Assembly: GCF_011801145.1 (NCBI RefSeq)
Contig: NZ_CP046172.1
Coordinates: 6,386,001 to 6,450,000 of the forward strand
Direction: 5' to 3'
From: Nocardia arthritidis
Lineage (GTDB): Bacteria; Actinomycetota; Actinomycetes; Mycobacteriales; Mycobacteriaceae
DNA length: 64,000 nucleotides
The notes under the pieces: generated by a model
The model's database searches: none
What the model saw: the letters and a program-made list of their open reading frames with translations, nothing else
What the model was told of the DNA's origin: nothing
Translations under genes and position numbers: made by a program
Shown: piece after piece, positions 31,199 to 40,198 of the stretch
Layout of the letters: each line of letters opens with the position of its first letter
Numbering within the stretch: the first letter of the stretch is position 1

Positions 31199-32794
31199 CT
31201 AGGTGTGGACTACGGGAGTCGGACGCAGCGCCAGTTCGATCGTTTTGCGCAGGGGCGGCAGCGCGTGCCGGTCGGTCATCCATTGTCTCGGCAGGGCCCG
31301 ATCGAGCGAGTGGATGATCGTCTCGGCGGCCTCCATCGCGCTGTCTGCGGCGAGTTCGGTACCGACGCCGCGTCCACCCGCCGCGTCGCCCGCGATGTAC
31401 AGGCCGTCGACCGGGGTCGTGATCGACGGGCGCTTGGCGCCGACCTGCTCGGGGGTTTGGGCGGTCGAGATGAGCGGGCCGTATTCTTTGCCGCTCCAGT
31501 GTTCGAACCAGCTGCTGGTGGTGCGGTCGACGAACAGGATCTCCTCATCGAGGCCGGGAATGATCGTGCGCAGAGTCCGCAGGAGCGCGTCTTCCCATTC
31601 GGCCGGCGGGTTCTGCCAGGCGATGTCGGTCGTCGGTGTGTGGGTGCAGGCGGTGATCAGCTGGTGTCCGGGCGGGGCCAGCGAAGGATCGAAGTTGGTC
31701 GGGACGGGGGCGTAGTAGAACACGATTTCGGGAGTCCGGCCGTTGTCGAGCTCCCTGACGAGCTCCCGCTCGGTGTTGTCGTCGAATGTGTTCAGAGCTA
31801 TGCCGGGGCCGATGGCGCCGATCAGGCAGCCCGAGTCGACAAGCCTGCGCTTCAGCGCGACGTTGACCTCCACGGCGCTCATCGATTGCTTGTTCTTCGC
31901 GGCGGCGTCGGTGTAGGCACTGGGCAGGACGCCGGGTTCGATCAGGTGCAGTGCGGTGGAGCGCAGGCTGGAGGTGGAGACCACGATGTCGGCGTCGACA
32001 CGGGAGCCGTCGGCGAGCTGAACACCGTGAACCTTGTTGTCGGCGACCAGGATCCGCTGCACCTCGGCGCGTGTGCGAATCTCGGCACCGAGCTGCCGGG
32101 CGAGGCGGCAATAGGTGAGTGGGATCGCCTTGGCGCCGCCGGCGGGATAGCTGATCGAACTGTCGCGCAGTGCCCGCTGCGCGCAATAGATCGCCTCCCC
32201 TGCCGACATCTCCCATGAGGGGAGGACGAATGCCAGGGTGAAGATGTAGAAGAGCAGGGCTTTACTGCGCGGATTCCGGGTGAACTGCGAGATGTACTCG
32301 TCGAGCGGTCGGTGGTTCCAGGTGGCGGCCTTGGCCGGGCTCATCAGAGTGATGTCTGTGAACAACCGGCATGCCTGCACGGTGTCGGTGGGGGTGAGAT
32401 TCAGTGCCCGCATGCACTTCCACCCCATCACCGGGAGCCGGTGTAGCTGGGAGGGGTAGGGGATCGACCGAACGGTGCCGTCGGAGGCCCGGTAGAAGAG
32501 TTCGAAAAGGTTGTGGGTGCTGCGGAAATCGATGGCGCCGTCGTGACCGGTGCGGCGCAGCACCTCACCGAGCGGGCCCTTGGGGCCGCGGGTGAACAGG
32601 TGGGTACTGAAATCGATCTGAAAACCCTGTTTCTCGTAGCCGGCGCAGAAACCGCCGAGGTAGTTGTTTTTCTCCAGCAGGGTCACGCGCAGCCCGGCGT
32701 GGGCGAGGAGCAGGGTGAGGGCGGTACCACCGATCCCGGCGCCGATGACAACGACATTCGGATGCGCGGATTCAGTGGGGTGGACGGTTTCCAT
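31199..32794 (-). CDS. CrtI-like phytoene-desaturase-family FAD oxidoreductase
   Basis: A 531-residue flavoprotein. The N-terminus VVVIGAGIGGTALTLLLAHAGLRVTLLEKNNYLGG is the GxGxxG FAD motif with the LEKN loop typical of phytoene desaturases. The C-terminus LYIAGDAAGGRGVGTELAADSAMEAAETI is the family's second FAD motif. In between, VVSTSSLRSTALHLI and the PVDG pattern fit carotenoid or retinol-like desaturases/isomerases. It acts on a prenyl lipid, with membrane association. RBS AAAGGAG precedes the ATG at 32794. It diverges from the secreted protein, MmpL and terpene synthase fusion genes, hinting that it acts on the same lipid. Confidence 0.85.
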   Translation of the reverse strand: METVHPTESAHPNVVVIGAGIGGTALTLLLAHAGLRVTLLEKNNYLGGFCAGYEKQGFQIDFSTHLFTRGPKGPLGEVLRRTGHDGAIDFRSTHNLFELFYRASDGTVRSIPYPSQLHRLPVMGWKCMRALNLTPTDTVQACRLFTDITLMSPAKAATWNHRPLDEYISQFTRNPRSKALLFYIFTLAFVLPSWEMSAGEAIYCAQRALRDSSISYPAGGAKAIPLTYCRLARQLGAEIRTRAEVQRILVADNKVHGVQLADGSRVDADIVVSTSSLRSTALHLIEPGVLPSAYTDAAAKNKQSMSAVEVNVALKRRLVDSGCLIGAIGPGIALNTFDDNTERELVRELDNGRTPEIVFYYAPVPTNFDPSLAPPGHQLITACTHTPTTDIAWQNPPAEWEDALLRTLRTIIPGLDEEILFVDRTTSSWFEHWSGKEYGPLISTAQTPEQVGAKRPSITTPVDGLYIAGDAAGGRGVGTELAADSAMEAAETIIHSLDRALPRQWMTDRHALPPLRKTIELALRPTPVVHT

Positions 32795-33233
32795 AACGCT
32801 CGCTCCTTTTCCGGAGGTTCACGATCCGCTGGTCCGGGGTGGCGATTTCTTATACGATAGCGTGCGCGCCGAGAATTCGACGAAGATTAATAAATACGAT
32901 CTCGATGGCGCTGTGGCACCAACGCTGCCGAAACCCTTGGAGCGCAGGCAAATTCAATGGTCGCAGGCTACGGCACCGCCTACCGGACGGTCGACGCAAA
33001 TAGACCCGGTTGACATTGCGAATTCACATACCGACAGGATCGTTGAAAATAGAAAAATTAGATCAATAGACCAATAGGCATTGGCAACACGGGCAGCGTA
33101 CGCTATTTTCTAGCTCCGAAATAGCCAGCGATCAGCAGCGCTGATCGACCGGAAATAGGCGCGATGCGAAAGGCGGCCGCGCAGAATTTATTCCGGCCGC
33201 CGACTTTTCGAATAACCCTGGAGGTGCGTTGAA
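32795..33233. other. AT-richer divergent control region of the isoprenoid locus
   Basis: 439 bp between the divergent desaturase (ATG 32794) and secreted-protein (ATG 33234) genes. Unlike the flanks it is AT-rich in patches: GATTAATAAATACGATC near 32885 and GAAAATAGAAAAATTAGATC near 33045. TTGACA occurs at 33010-33015 but its downstream -10 is poor. TATCGTATAAG on the minus strand near 32855 could serve the desaturase. No coding frame with family character was found. It may be a silencer- or regulator-bound region and a likely site for horizontal-transfer control. Confidence 0.5.
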
Positions 33234-33857
33234 ATGTCTGATTCCCGAGATGCCGACACGTGCGCCGCCGAGCCGCGGCGCGCGCCGAGCCGGCGCACCA
33301 TCGCCGTGTGGTCGGCCTGCGGGCTGCTGCTGTCCGGATTCGCCGGCGTGACGTATTGGGGCACTCTGCCCGCCACCTCGTCCGCCCAGGTCGCGACTCC
33401 GGTCACCGGCAACTGCAAAGGGACCGGCACGGTGTCGACGGGCGATGACCCTGGTACCGCACGTGTGGTAATCACCGGCCTGTCCTGCACCAGCAGCGAC
33501 ACCCGGTTCAACACCACCAACGGCACCGCCTCGGGCAATGTGAAGTTCGACCTCGTGACGAATTGCCAGAACACCGTGCTGGACACTCTCACCGGAACGT
33601 TCGACGGCACGTTCGACCTGCACAACGGGACCAGCGGTAAGGGCTCGGGAACCGGCAAGATCAGTCTGGTGACAGGCGGCGCCTCGGGCGCGGTCTCGCA
33701 AGGCTCGGCCACCGTCGACTCGGGCGGCTCGACGTTCACCGTCGGCGCAGTGGGCGGCAACGTCGCGGTGTCGGTGGCGAACCTGACCACCCTCTGCCCG
33801 GCGCCCAACGCCAGCGAGACCGGCACCGGCGACGGGACCGGGGCCGGAACCGAGTGA
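33234..33857 (+). CDS. Membrane-anchored or secreted beta-rich protein
   Basis: A 207-residue protein. A 20-residue basic cytoplasmic leader precedes a single hydrophobic segment (IAVWSACGLLLSGFAGVTYWG, residues 23-43), either an uncleaved anchor or a late signal peptide. The outside domain is rich in Thr/Gly/Ser with strands (ARVVITGLSC, GNVKFDLVTNC, LTGTFDGTFDLHNG) and three cysteines, ending in a Gly/Thr-rich tail. It has no known family. GGAGGTG lies upstream of the ATG. It stands 9 bp before the MmpL gene, so it is probably the exported accessory protein of that transporter. Confidence 0.65.
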   Translation: MSDSRDADTCAAEPRRAPSRRTIAVWSACGLLLSGFAGVTYWGTLPATSSAQVATPVTGNCKGTGTVSTGDDPGTARVVITGLSCTSSDTRFNTTNGTASGNVKFDLVTNCQNTVLDTLTGTFDGTFDLHNGTSGKGSGTGKISLVTGGASGAVSQGSATVDSGGSTFTVGAVGGNVAVSVANLTTLCPAPNASETGTGDGTGAGTE

Positions 33858-33866
33858 CATCGGCGC

Positions 33867-36158
33867 ATGACAACGACGGAAGCCGATCCGGCCGGCGAAC
33901 CGGATCGGATCGGTCGCGGGCTGTTTTATCGCTGTGGCGTGACCGCGGCCCGCCACCACGGCAAGGTGCTGCTGCTGTGGTCGGTCGCCGTGTTGTGCGG
34001 CCTGATTCTGTTGCCGTTCCTGTTGGCCAGGATGGGGCCACCGCCGTTGCTCGTGTACGGATCGGAATCAGCGCGCACCAACGACGCCGTGGCCCGCAGT
34101 CTGCCGTTCCTCGGCAATGAGCAGTTTCTGCTGGTGTTTCGCTCGCAGTCGATGACCGCCGACGATCCGGTGTATCGGCAGACGGTGCGGACCGCCCTGG
34201 AGGCATTGGCGCGTCAGCCGGGAGTGACCGGGGCGCTGACCCTGCCCGACCCCACGAAATCGCCGGGCGCGCCGACATCCAACGCCGTCTACTCCGCGAA
34301 CGGGTTCCCCTATCGGGACCCGCACAACATGTACGGCGTCGTCGGCGTCGTCGGTAACGAGTGGGAACTGGCGCGCCGTTTCCCGGCTCAACGTGCCGCC
34401 GCCGAACAGGCTGTCGCGCAGACCGCCGGCGATGTGGTGCATGTCTACCTGGTCGGTCGTTCACCGATCTACCATGACCTGCGCCGAGTGGAGCTGGACG
34501 AAGCCCGCCGAGTCGAGGCCGTTTCGACAGTGCTTGCGGTGGTGGTGCTGGCGGTGGGATTGGGCGTGCTGGGAACGGCCGTGGTGTCGCTGACCATGGC
34601 GGGTGCCACGATCGCGGTCACGCTGGGCGCATTCGCTCTGCTGGGGCGGGTGATGCACTGCGACATTCTGCTGTTGACGCTGGTAAGCGTTGTCGGGCTC
34701 GGGGTTTCGATCGATTACTCGCTGCTGGTGGTCAACCGCTACCGCGAGGAATTGAACAGGGGGGCCGATCGGATCCATGCCGCCGGAGTCGCGGTGGCGA
34801 CCGCAGGTGCGACCGTGTACTTCGCCGGGCTGGTGGTGGTGGCTTCGGTGCTGGGTCTGGCGCTCATCCGGATTCCCGCCATCGACGAGTTCATCGTCGG
34901 CATGGCCAGTGTGATCGTGGTGGCGCTGGTGGCGGTCCTCACGCTGCTGCCCGTGTTGCTGGTGTTGTGCACCCCGCTGTTGGAGCGCGGGGTTGTGCCG
35001 GGACGCCGTGGCTCCTCCTTGGTGCTGTCCGATGAAGGGGTGTGGGCGCGGTGGGCACGGCGACTCATGCGCCGTCCGTGGCCGATCCTGATCGGGGTGG
35101 CGCTGTTCCTGATTGCCTGCGCCGCACCCACACTCGACATGCGGCTCGGCGTCGACATCCAGCGCGCCACACTTGCGCGCACCCTCTCAGGGCAGGGGAT
35201 GACGGTGTTCGAACACGACTCCTTCGGCGGAGCGACGGGGGTGACCACCGTGCTCGTCCGAGGCCCCGCCGATGCCCAATCCGCTCGGGCCGATGCTCTG
35301 GTGCAGGCGCTTCGAGCCGACCCCGACGTCACCTCGGTGATCACCATCGGCGGCCGGGACGCCACCGCGATCCTGGCCATCCCGCACACCGCGGTGGATT
35401 CACCGCGCACCTTCGATCTGATCCATCGAATCCGCGGTGAGATCGTGCCGCACACCGCGATGCCCGGCACGAGTGCGCTCGTCGGCGGTACCGCGGCCAT
35501 CCTCGTCGACGGTCTCGACGAGATCTCCGCGAAAACCTTGCCGGTTATCGCTGTGGTGCTGGGCATCTCGTTCGTCCTACTGATCGCCGCGTTCGGCAGC
35601 CTGGTGCTGCCGCTGAAGGCCATCGTGCTGAACCTGCTGACCCTCGCGGCCACCTACGGCCTGGTCGTGGCCGTCTTTCAATGGGGTGGCGGTGCGGCGA
35701 TTCTCGGGTTCACCAGCAGCGGAATGATCCAGGCCTATCTGCCGCTGGTGATCTTCGTCATCGTGTTCGGGCTGTCGCTGGATTACGAAATGTTCCTCGT
35801 CGGGCGTATGAAGGAGATCTATCGCCGCACAGGGGACAACACCGGCGCCGTCGCGGTCGGCCTGCAACGCACCGCCCGGCCGATCGTGCTCGCCGCCGCC
35901 GTCATCGTCGTCGCCGCGAGCGGGCTGCTCACCTCGAACATTCCGGAGCTGAAACAATCCGGATTCGCGCTCATGGCAGCCATCCTGATCGATGTCACGC
36001 TCATCCGGCTCATCCTCGTCCCGGTCGCGATGCAAGTGCTGGGCCGGTGGAACTGGTGGCTTCCCCACCCGCGACCGCGACGAGCGGACAAGGGAGATGT
36101 CGCGGTGACAGCGACAACCGATACCAGCACGGCAAGACCGAAAGCCGGGGATTCATGA
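33867..36158 (+). CDS. MmpL/RND-family lipid transporter
   Basis: A 763-residue transporter with two repeats of six membrane helices, the MmpL/HpnN architecture. The helix-4 and helix-10 proton-relay DY pairs are visible as GVSIDYSLLVVNRYREE and GLSLDYEMFLVGRMKEI. Periplasmic loops lie after helices 1 and 7 (LVYGSESARTNDAV, LGVDIQRATLARTLSGQGM). It is smaller than mycobacterial MmpL3 (about 940) but close to simple MmpL types. It would move a lipid across the inner membrane using the proton gradient. Its stop overlaps the ATG of the terpene synthase fusion (ATGA), so they are translationally coupled. Confidence 0.9.
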   Translation: MTTTEADPAGEPDRIGRGLFYRCGVTAARHHGKVLLLWSVAVLCGLILLPFLLARMGPPPLLVYGSESARTNDAVARSLPFLGNEQFLLVFRSQSMTADDPVYRQTVRTALEALARQPGVTGALTLPDPTKSPGAPTSNAVYSANGFPYRDPHNMYGVVGVVGNEWELARRFPAQRAAAEQAVAQTAGDVVHVYLVGRSPIYHDLRRVELDEARRVEAVSTVLAVVVLAVGLGVLGTAVVSLTMAGATIAVTLGAFALLGRVMHCDILLLTLVSVVGLGVSIDYSLLVVNRYREELNRGADRIHAAGVAVATAGATVYFAGLVVVASVLGLALIRIPAIDEFIVGMASVIVVALVAVLTLLPVLLVLCTPLLERGVVPGRRGSSLVLSDEGVWARWARRLMRRPWPILIGVALFLIACAAPTLDMRLGVDIQRATLARTLSGQGMTVFEHDSFGGATGVTTVLVRGPADAQSARADALVQALRADPDVTSVITIGGRDATAILAIPHTAVDSPRTFDLIHRIRGEIVPHTAMPGTSALVGGTAAILVDGLDEISAKTLPVIAVVLGISFVLLIAAFGSLVLPLKAIVLNLLTLAATYGLVVAVFQWGGGAAILGFTSSGMIQAYLPLVIFVIVFGLSLDYEMFLVGRMKEIYRRTGDNTGAVAVGLQRTARPIVLAAAVIVVAASGLLTSNIPELKQSGFALMAAILIDVTLIRLILVPVAMQVLGRWNWWLPHPRPRRADKGDVAVTATTDTSTARPKAGDS

Positions 36159-37978
36159 GGACCCGAGCTTACCGACGTCTGGGTGTCACCGATCCGCTTG
36201 TGCGGCACGGCTTCGAGATCTGCCGCAACGCCACCCGACGGACCGGGGAAATCGAGTACGCGGTCATCCAACTGCTCCCGCCCGCGGTGCGCATCGCCCT
36301 GTGGGCCATGTACGGTGCCGCGCGCACCATCGATGACCTCGCCGATGCCGACGGCCCCACCGATAACTCCCCCGGGCTGGAGGAATGGATCCAGGCGTTC
36401 GCCGCGGATTTCGAGCGTTGTACGAGTGACGATCCGGTCCGCGCCGCACTGCTGCATACCGTCCAGGCCTGGCATCTCCCCCTGGCTTGGCTGTCGAACA
36501 TGTTCGAAGGACAGCGCGACGCTGCCACGGGACGGGAGTTGGCGACCTGGCAGCAGTGGTATGACTACGTCGAAATCGTCATCACACCGTTTGTGATGCA
36601 GGTCGCGTCGATGCTCGCGCAGAACGCGGGTCTTTCGGTAGCCCTCAGCTACGGAGACGGCACCATCGACATGTGGCTGAATCTGGCTCGTGCCTTCCAT
36701 CTCACCGATACCCTGGCCGATCTCGGCGAAGACGGCGCTCGCGGCCGGATACGATTGCCCCTCGAGACGATGGACCAATTCGGCGTACGCCGTGACGATC
36801 TCCTGAACGGACACATCTCACCCGCACTGTGCTGTCTGGTCCGACACTTGACCGATACCGCACGGCAATGGCTGGATGCGTCCCCTGGCCTCCCTCGCAT
36901 CCTGCATCCCGCTCTGGGCATCACGCTCGAATGCCATATCGGTCTGTATCGGCTACTGCTGGACACCATCGATATGCGGCTCAATGCTGCCCGTCTCCCG
37001 CCCAGGGTCACATTGCGGCCACGCGAGGTGTGGAAACTGCTGCTTCCCGCCCGCGCCCAGGCCACCGTAGCGTGGGCGCTGTTTCCCTTCCGGCTCGATC
37101 TGTTCCTGGCAGCGACCCCGGACGACCGTGATCGCCCACGCACCATCGGGGCCCCGACTCTTCATTCCGTCGATGCGCCGCGCTCGCCGCAGCACCGGCC
37201 CAACGGCCTGACATCCGCCCAAGCCCGGCAAGCCGAATTTCCCACACATGTCGCCATCATCTTGGACGGTAACGGCAGATGGGCGATACAACGTCGACTA
37301 CCACGAAACGAGGGACACCGCGCCGGTATGGAGGCATTGAAGGAGGTGGTCGAGGGAGCTCTGGAAATGGGTCTTCGATATCTCACCGTCTACGTCTTCT
37401 CCACCGAGAACTGGAAGCGGCCAACCGAGGAAACCGGCACCCTCCTGCACGTGATACCGCGCGAACTACTGCATTACGTCCGGATCTGGCAGCAACAAAA
37501 CGTGCGGATCCGCTGGGCAGGCCAACGCGCCGGACTTCCACTCGACACCATCAGCGCGTTGACCACGATGGTCACCCAAACCTCCCACAACACCGGGCTC
37601 ACCCTCACCCTGTGCCTCAACTACGGTGGCCGCGCCGAGATCACCACCGCGGCCTCGCGACTCGCCGCCGACGCCCTGGCCGGGCGGATCGATCCGACGA
37701 CCGTCACCGAACCCCAGTTCACCAACTACCTACATGTACCCGAACTGCCCGATGTCGACATCCTGCTCCGAACCGGAGCAGAGCAACGAACCTCGAATTT
37801 CCTACCCTGGCAAGCCACCTACGCCGAGCTGATCTTCATCGACACCTACTGGCCGGACTTCACCCGCCACGACCTCCAGCGAGCCATCGACTGCTACCGC
37901 CACCGGCGCCGGCGCTTCGGAGCCGCCGAAATGGCTGGTGACACCGTCGATCCCACAACTCATTCAGGTGGCGGGTGA
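36155..37978 (+). CDS. Fusion of a squalene/phytoene synthase-like domain and a cis-prenyltransferase (UppS-like) domain
   Basis: A 607-residue two-domain enzyme. Residues 1-310 match head-to-head trans-prenyl synthases (SQS/PSY): first Asp-rich motif DDLAD (60-64) and second DTLADLGED (185-193), followed by GRIRLP. Residues 362-595 match undecaprenyl-diphosphate synthase: HVAIILDGNGRW (catalytic D371), RNEGHRAGMEAL, YLTVYVFSTENWKRP and near the end RTGAEQRTSNF with ELIFIDTYWPDF. A linker of about 45 residues joins them. All catalytic Asp/Arg signatures are retained, so both look active. A cis-prenyl product could feed the trans-prenyl synthase domain, or two separate lipids could be made. 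Confidence 0.9.
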   Translation: MRTRAYRRLGVTDPLVRHGFEICRNATRRTGEIEYAVIQLLPPAVRIALWAMYGAARTIDDLADADGPTDNSPGLEEWIQAFAADFERCTSDDPVRAALLHTVQAWHLPLAWLSNMFEGQRDAATGRELATWQQWYDYVEIVITPFVMQVASMLAQNAGLSVALSYGDGTIDMWLNLARAFHLTDTLADLGEDGARGRIRLPLETMDQFGVRRDDLLNGHISPALCCLVRHLTDTARQWLDASPGLPRILHPALGITLECHIGLYRLLLDTIDMRLNAARLPPRVTLRPREVWKLLLPARAQATVAWALFPFRLDLFLAATPDDRDRPRTIGAPTLHSVDAPRSPQHRPNGLTSAQARQAEFPTHVAIILDGNGRWAIQRRLPRNEGHRAGMEALKEVVEGALEMGLRYLTVYVFSTENWKRPTEETGTLLHVIPRELLHYVRIWQQQNVRIRWAGQRAGLPLDTISALTTMVTQTSHNTGLTLTLCLNYGGRAEITTAASRLAADALAGRIDPTTVTEPQFTNYLHVPELPDVDILLRTGAEQRTSNFLPWQATYAELIFIDTYWPDFTRHDLQRAIDCYRHRRRRFGAAEMAGDTVDPTTHSGGG

Positions 37979-38532
37979 CCTCGCGCGCGGTCGCGCCCCG
38001 TGACATCGAGCGCTGAGGTCGCTATCCAGCCGGCAGCGGCCAAGACCTCCACGGCGACTTCGCGCGGCGGGCGCCGACCGTTGTCTACCAGGAAGTCCTC
38101 CACGGCCAACCGGTCCATTCGGAGGGACCACCACCGTGCTCCGGCCAGCTCGTCGTCCGGACTGAACTCCCGGCGGCGGATCCGCTCCTCGATGAGTGCC
38201 AGCGGCGCTCGCAAGCGGACCACCGTGACCCGAGCATCCGGTATCGCGGTGGCAATGGAACAGATTTCCGAGCGATGCTCTACAAGCATCTCCATCAGGA
38301 GCCGCTCGGCACCCTGGGCGGCGTAGCCGGACCACAGCGACGCCAGGTTGCGGTGCCGATGAACCGCTCGCCGATCGGGGTCGGTCAGCCCTGGCGACCA
38401 GCATCGGGCGATTTCCTCCAATACCACTGTCGCGTGGGGTATCCCGGCGTCGACCAGTACCGCGTCGGCCGCGTGCAGAACGGCACTCTTTCCTACACCG
38501 ATCGGACCGGTCACCACGAGGACGGGTGTCAC
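37960..38532 (-). CDS. P-loop ATPase/kinase-like protein
   Basis: About 190 residues. It begins VTPVLVVTGPIGVGKSAVLHAADA with a strong P-loop (GPIGVGKS) on the first beta strand, then a nucleotide-kinase-like core (VVLEEIARCW, ARVTVVRLRAPLALIEERI, LVDNGRRPP) and an Arg-rich helix, resembling small AAA/adenylate-kinase-type NTPases. The substrate is unknown. The start is uncertain: GTG at 38532 or 38535 gives the usual few residues before the P-loop. Its 3' end overlaps that of the terpene synthase fusion by 19 bp (convergent). Confidence 0.65.
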   Translation of the reverse strand: MTPVLVVTGPIGVGKSAVLHAADAVLVDAGIPHATVVLEEIARCWSPGLTDPDRRAVHRHRNLASLWSGYAAQGAERLLMEMLVEHRSEICSIATAIPDARVTVVRLRAPLALIEERIRRREFSPDDELAGARWWSLRMDRLAVEDFLVDNGRRPPREVAVEVLAAAGWIATSALDVTGRDRARGHPPPE

Positions 38533-38616
38533 CACACCGAGTATCGCAGTCGCCCAGTCCAAGCGCCTGATCCGAGGCCCGCCACCGCCTGACTTTCATC
38601 CCTGAACACTTGTGCC

Positions 38617-38668
38617 GGACAGGTTCGCGATCCGTGCGGGCTCACCGGTCACGAGCAGGTGCGGCAGA
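38617..38668 (-). pseudogene. 52-bp fragment of the SDR gene at 49368-50249
   Basis: GGACAGGTTCGCGATCC then a conserved stretch to GCGGCAGA matches 49761-49812 with 50 of 52 bases identical (differences at 38635 and 38651). In the intact SDR this region encodes the LLATGEPARIANLSS part of the active-site strand. Nothing on either side matches further; the fragment sits alone between the P-loop gene and a secreted protein gene. Confidence 0.7.
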
Positions 38669-38791
38669 TCTCCCGAGTACTCGGTGACGTCCTGTCGTCC
38701 CGCCTCGCCGAACTGAACAGTGCCGCCGTCGATTTCGCCAAGGATGATCCTTCCCGCACTGGCCGGTCGGAGACTGCAACCGCGCGGAGTA

Positions 38792-39268
38792 CTACACCAC
38801 GACGGTGAGTTGGGACGGCACGGGATTGGTGCTCACGCTCCCCACTACCTCCCCCGCAGCCGGCATGTAGACGTCTCGGCCCACACCGGATCCGCCGCCG
38901 GCGGGCGGCGACCATGGTATTTGCAAGGTTTGGGTGAGTGATCGACCGGTTCGCAGATCCTGCATCGTGACTGTCGCCGTCACCGTGCATTGCGTGCCCG
39001 CCAACATTGAGATGGGGAAAGGCGGTGCGACGCTGTAATCCGGGGCGAACCCAACATTCATTCTGGCCTGCGGCGGTCCCCCGCCGGGAGGAAATTCCTC
39101 CCGGGAAAGCGTGGCCGCGACAGTACCTCTACACCAGGGTTGCGAGCCCTGAAACGGTGCGGGTTCGAACATTGCCTGCGTCGGTGAGGCATCGGCTACT
39201 CCCGCCGTCGACAACAGCGACACCAGCGATGCCACGGCGATCCCGCCGATTCTGACAGTGGACTTCAT
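38792..39268 (-). CDS. Small secreted protein of unknown function
   Basis: A 158-residue protein with a Sec signal peptide (MKSTVRIGGIAVASLVSLLSTAGVADAS, cut near residue 28). The mature part is beta-rich with two cysteines (QPWCRGTV, GTQCTV), a Pro/Gly loop (REEFPPGGGPPQ) and TVTMQDLRTGRSLTQTLQI, suggesting an immunoglobulin-like fold. ATG at 39268 with GGGACG upstream is preferred over an ATG at 39307. No family was recognised. Confidence 0.6.
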   Translation of the reverse strand: MKSTVRIGGIAVASLVSLLSTAGVADASPTQAMFEPAPFQGSQPWCRGTVAATLSREEFPPGGGPPQARMNVGFAPDYSVAPPFPISMLAGTQCTVTATVTMQDLRTGRSLTQTLQIPWSPPAGGGSGVGRDVYMPAAGEVVGSVSTNPVPSQLTVVV

Positions 39269-39657
39269 GATCGTCCCGTCTCCGAAAGACAGTAGTTGTT
39301 TTGGCAAATTTCCAGCTATCAGAATACGGCAAGCCGACCCGCGTTCTCAGGAGGTCGATCATGTTCGCGCGCACTACCACTTTGTCATGCGCGACCATCC
39401 GCGACAGAAGGAATCGCGGCCAATACGCACCTGGTCGCGGTATCCGGCGACCTGTTCACCGGCACCCCGACCGAACGCCTCACCTGCATGTTCGAGGTAT
39501 TGCTCAACGGAATCCTCACCGCTCCGAGCCACCATCCCGCCGAGACACCCACGAACTCCGGATAGCGCTCTACGAGCCGGAGGTCGCCGAACCGATCGCG
39601 CGGACCGCCGCAACCAGAACGAAAACGGTTGTACGCCAACGGATGACAGCGTCTCGA
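39269..39657. other. Degenerate intergenic region
   Basis: About 390 bp without a convincing gene. On the plus strand 39460-39565 stays open with a protein-like run (LFTGTPTERLTCMFEVLLNGIL) but no good start and no clear family; on the minus strand 39374-39560 has a helical run (GAGEQVAGYRDQVRIGRDSFC), also without a start. Both look like decayed coding remnants rather than intact genes. Confidence 0.4.
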
Positions 39658-39987
39658 CTATCGGCCACCCTCGGCTGGCGAGATGAGATCCGGGCCACGC
39701 CGACCATCGGCGAGTTCCGGAAAGCTGCCGCGCAGTTGATCCAGACAGCGCCGCACCTCGCGAAGATCCCTTTCGAGCCGCCGCCTTTCGGTGACATGAC
39801 GTGGCATGCCGCGCTTGGTCACGGTGGCCCGCAGCGCCGATTGCAATGCCGCCGCCTCCACGGTGAGCAGTTCGTGGAAGACGCGCGCCTGCGCGACATT
39901 GGATTCGTCGTGCACCCGAACACCTACTGCCGCAGCGGATCCGACGGCGTTCGCCTGCTGTACATATTTCCGTTGCCCATAATTCAT
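39658..39987 (-). CDS. Hypothetical helical protein
   Basis: A 109-residue open frame starting MNYGQRKYVQQANAVGSAAAVG, then a helical region with VFHELLTVEAAALQSALRATVTK and RRRLERDLREVRRCLDQLRGSF. The amphipathic repeats give a probable coiled coil at residues 60-95. No family was recognised. GGGAAG directly precedes the ATG; a start 21 nt upstream is also in frame. It lies in a stretch with several pseudogene fragments, so it may be a remnant too. Confidence 0.4.
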   Translation of the reverse strand: MNYGQRKYVQQANAVGSAAAVGVRVHDESNVAQARVFHELLTVEAAALQSALRATVTKRGMPRHVTERRRLERDLREVRRCLDQLRGSFPELADGRRGPDLISPAEGGR

Positions 39988-40198
39988 CTTCCCGAACCCA
40001 CCGGACAATGGTCAATCGAAAACGTTGCCGCCCCGCGCAATTGACCGCGGCAGAGCAGTCGGTCGACGTGAATCACTATCTAGTTCACCGCCGTCGATCC
40101 GCCTACCGGGCCGACAACCCAACCCGGCGAAGACTGGCGGGCGGATTCGCCTGGCGCGGTGAATCGTTCACGCCCGCGGCCGGATCGACGCGGCCCGT

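Noticed and set aside
33010..33040. Candidate promoter TTGACA for the secreted-protein/MmpL operon
   Set aside because: The -35 is perfect but no acceptable -10 lies 16-18 bp downstream, so I do not list it as a promoter.
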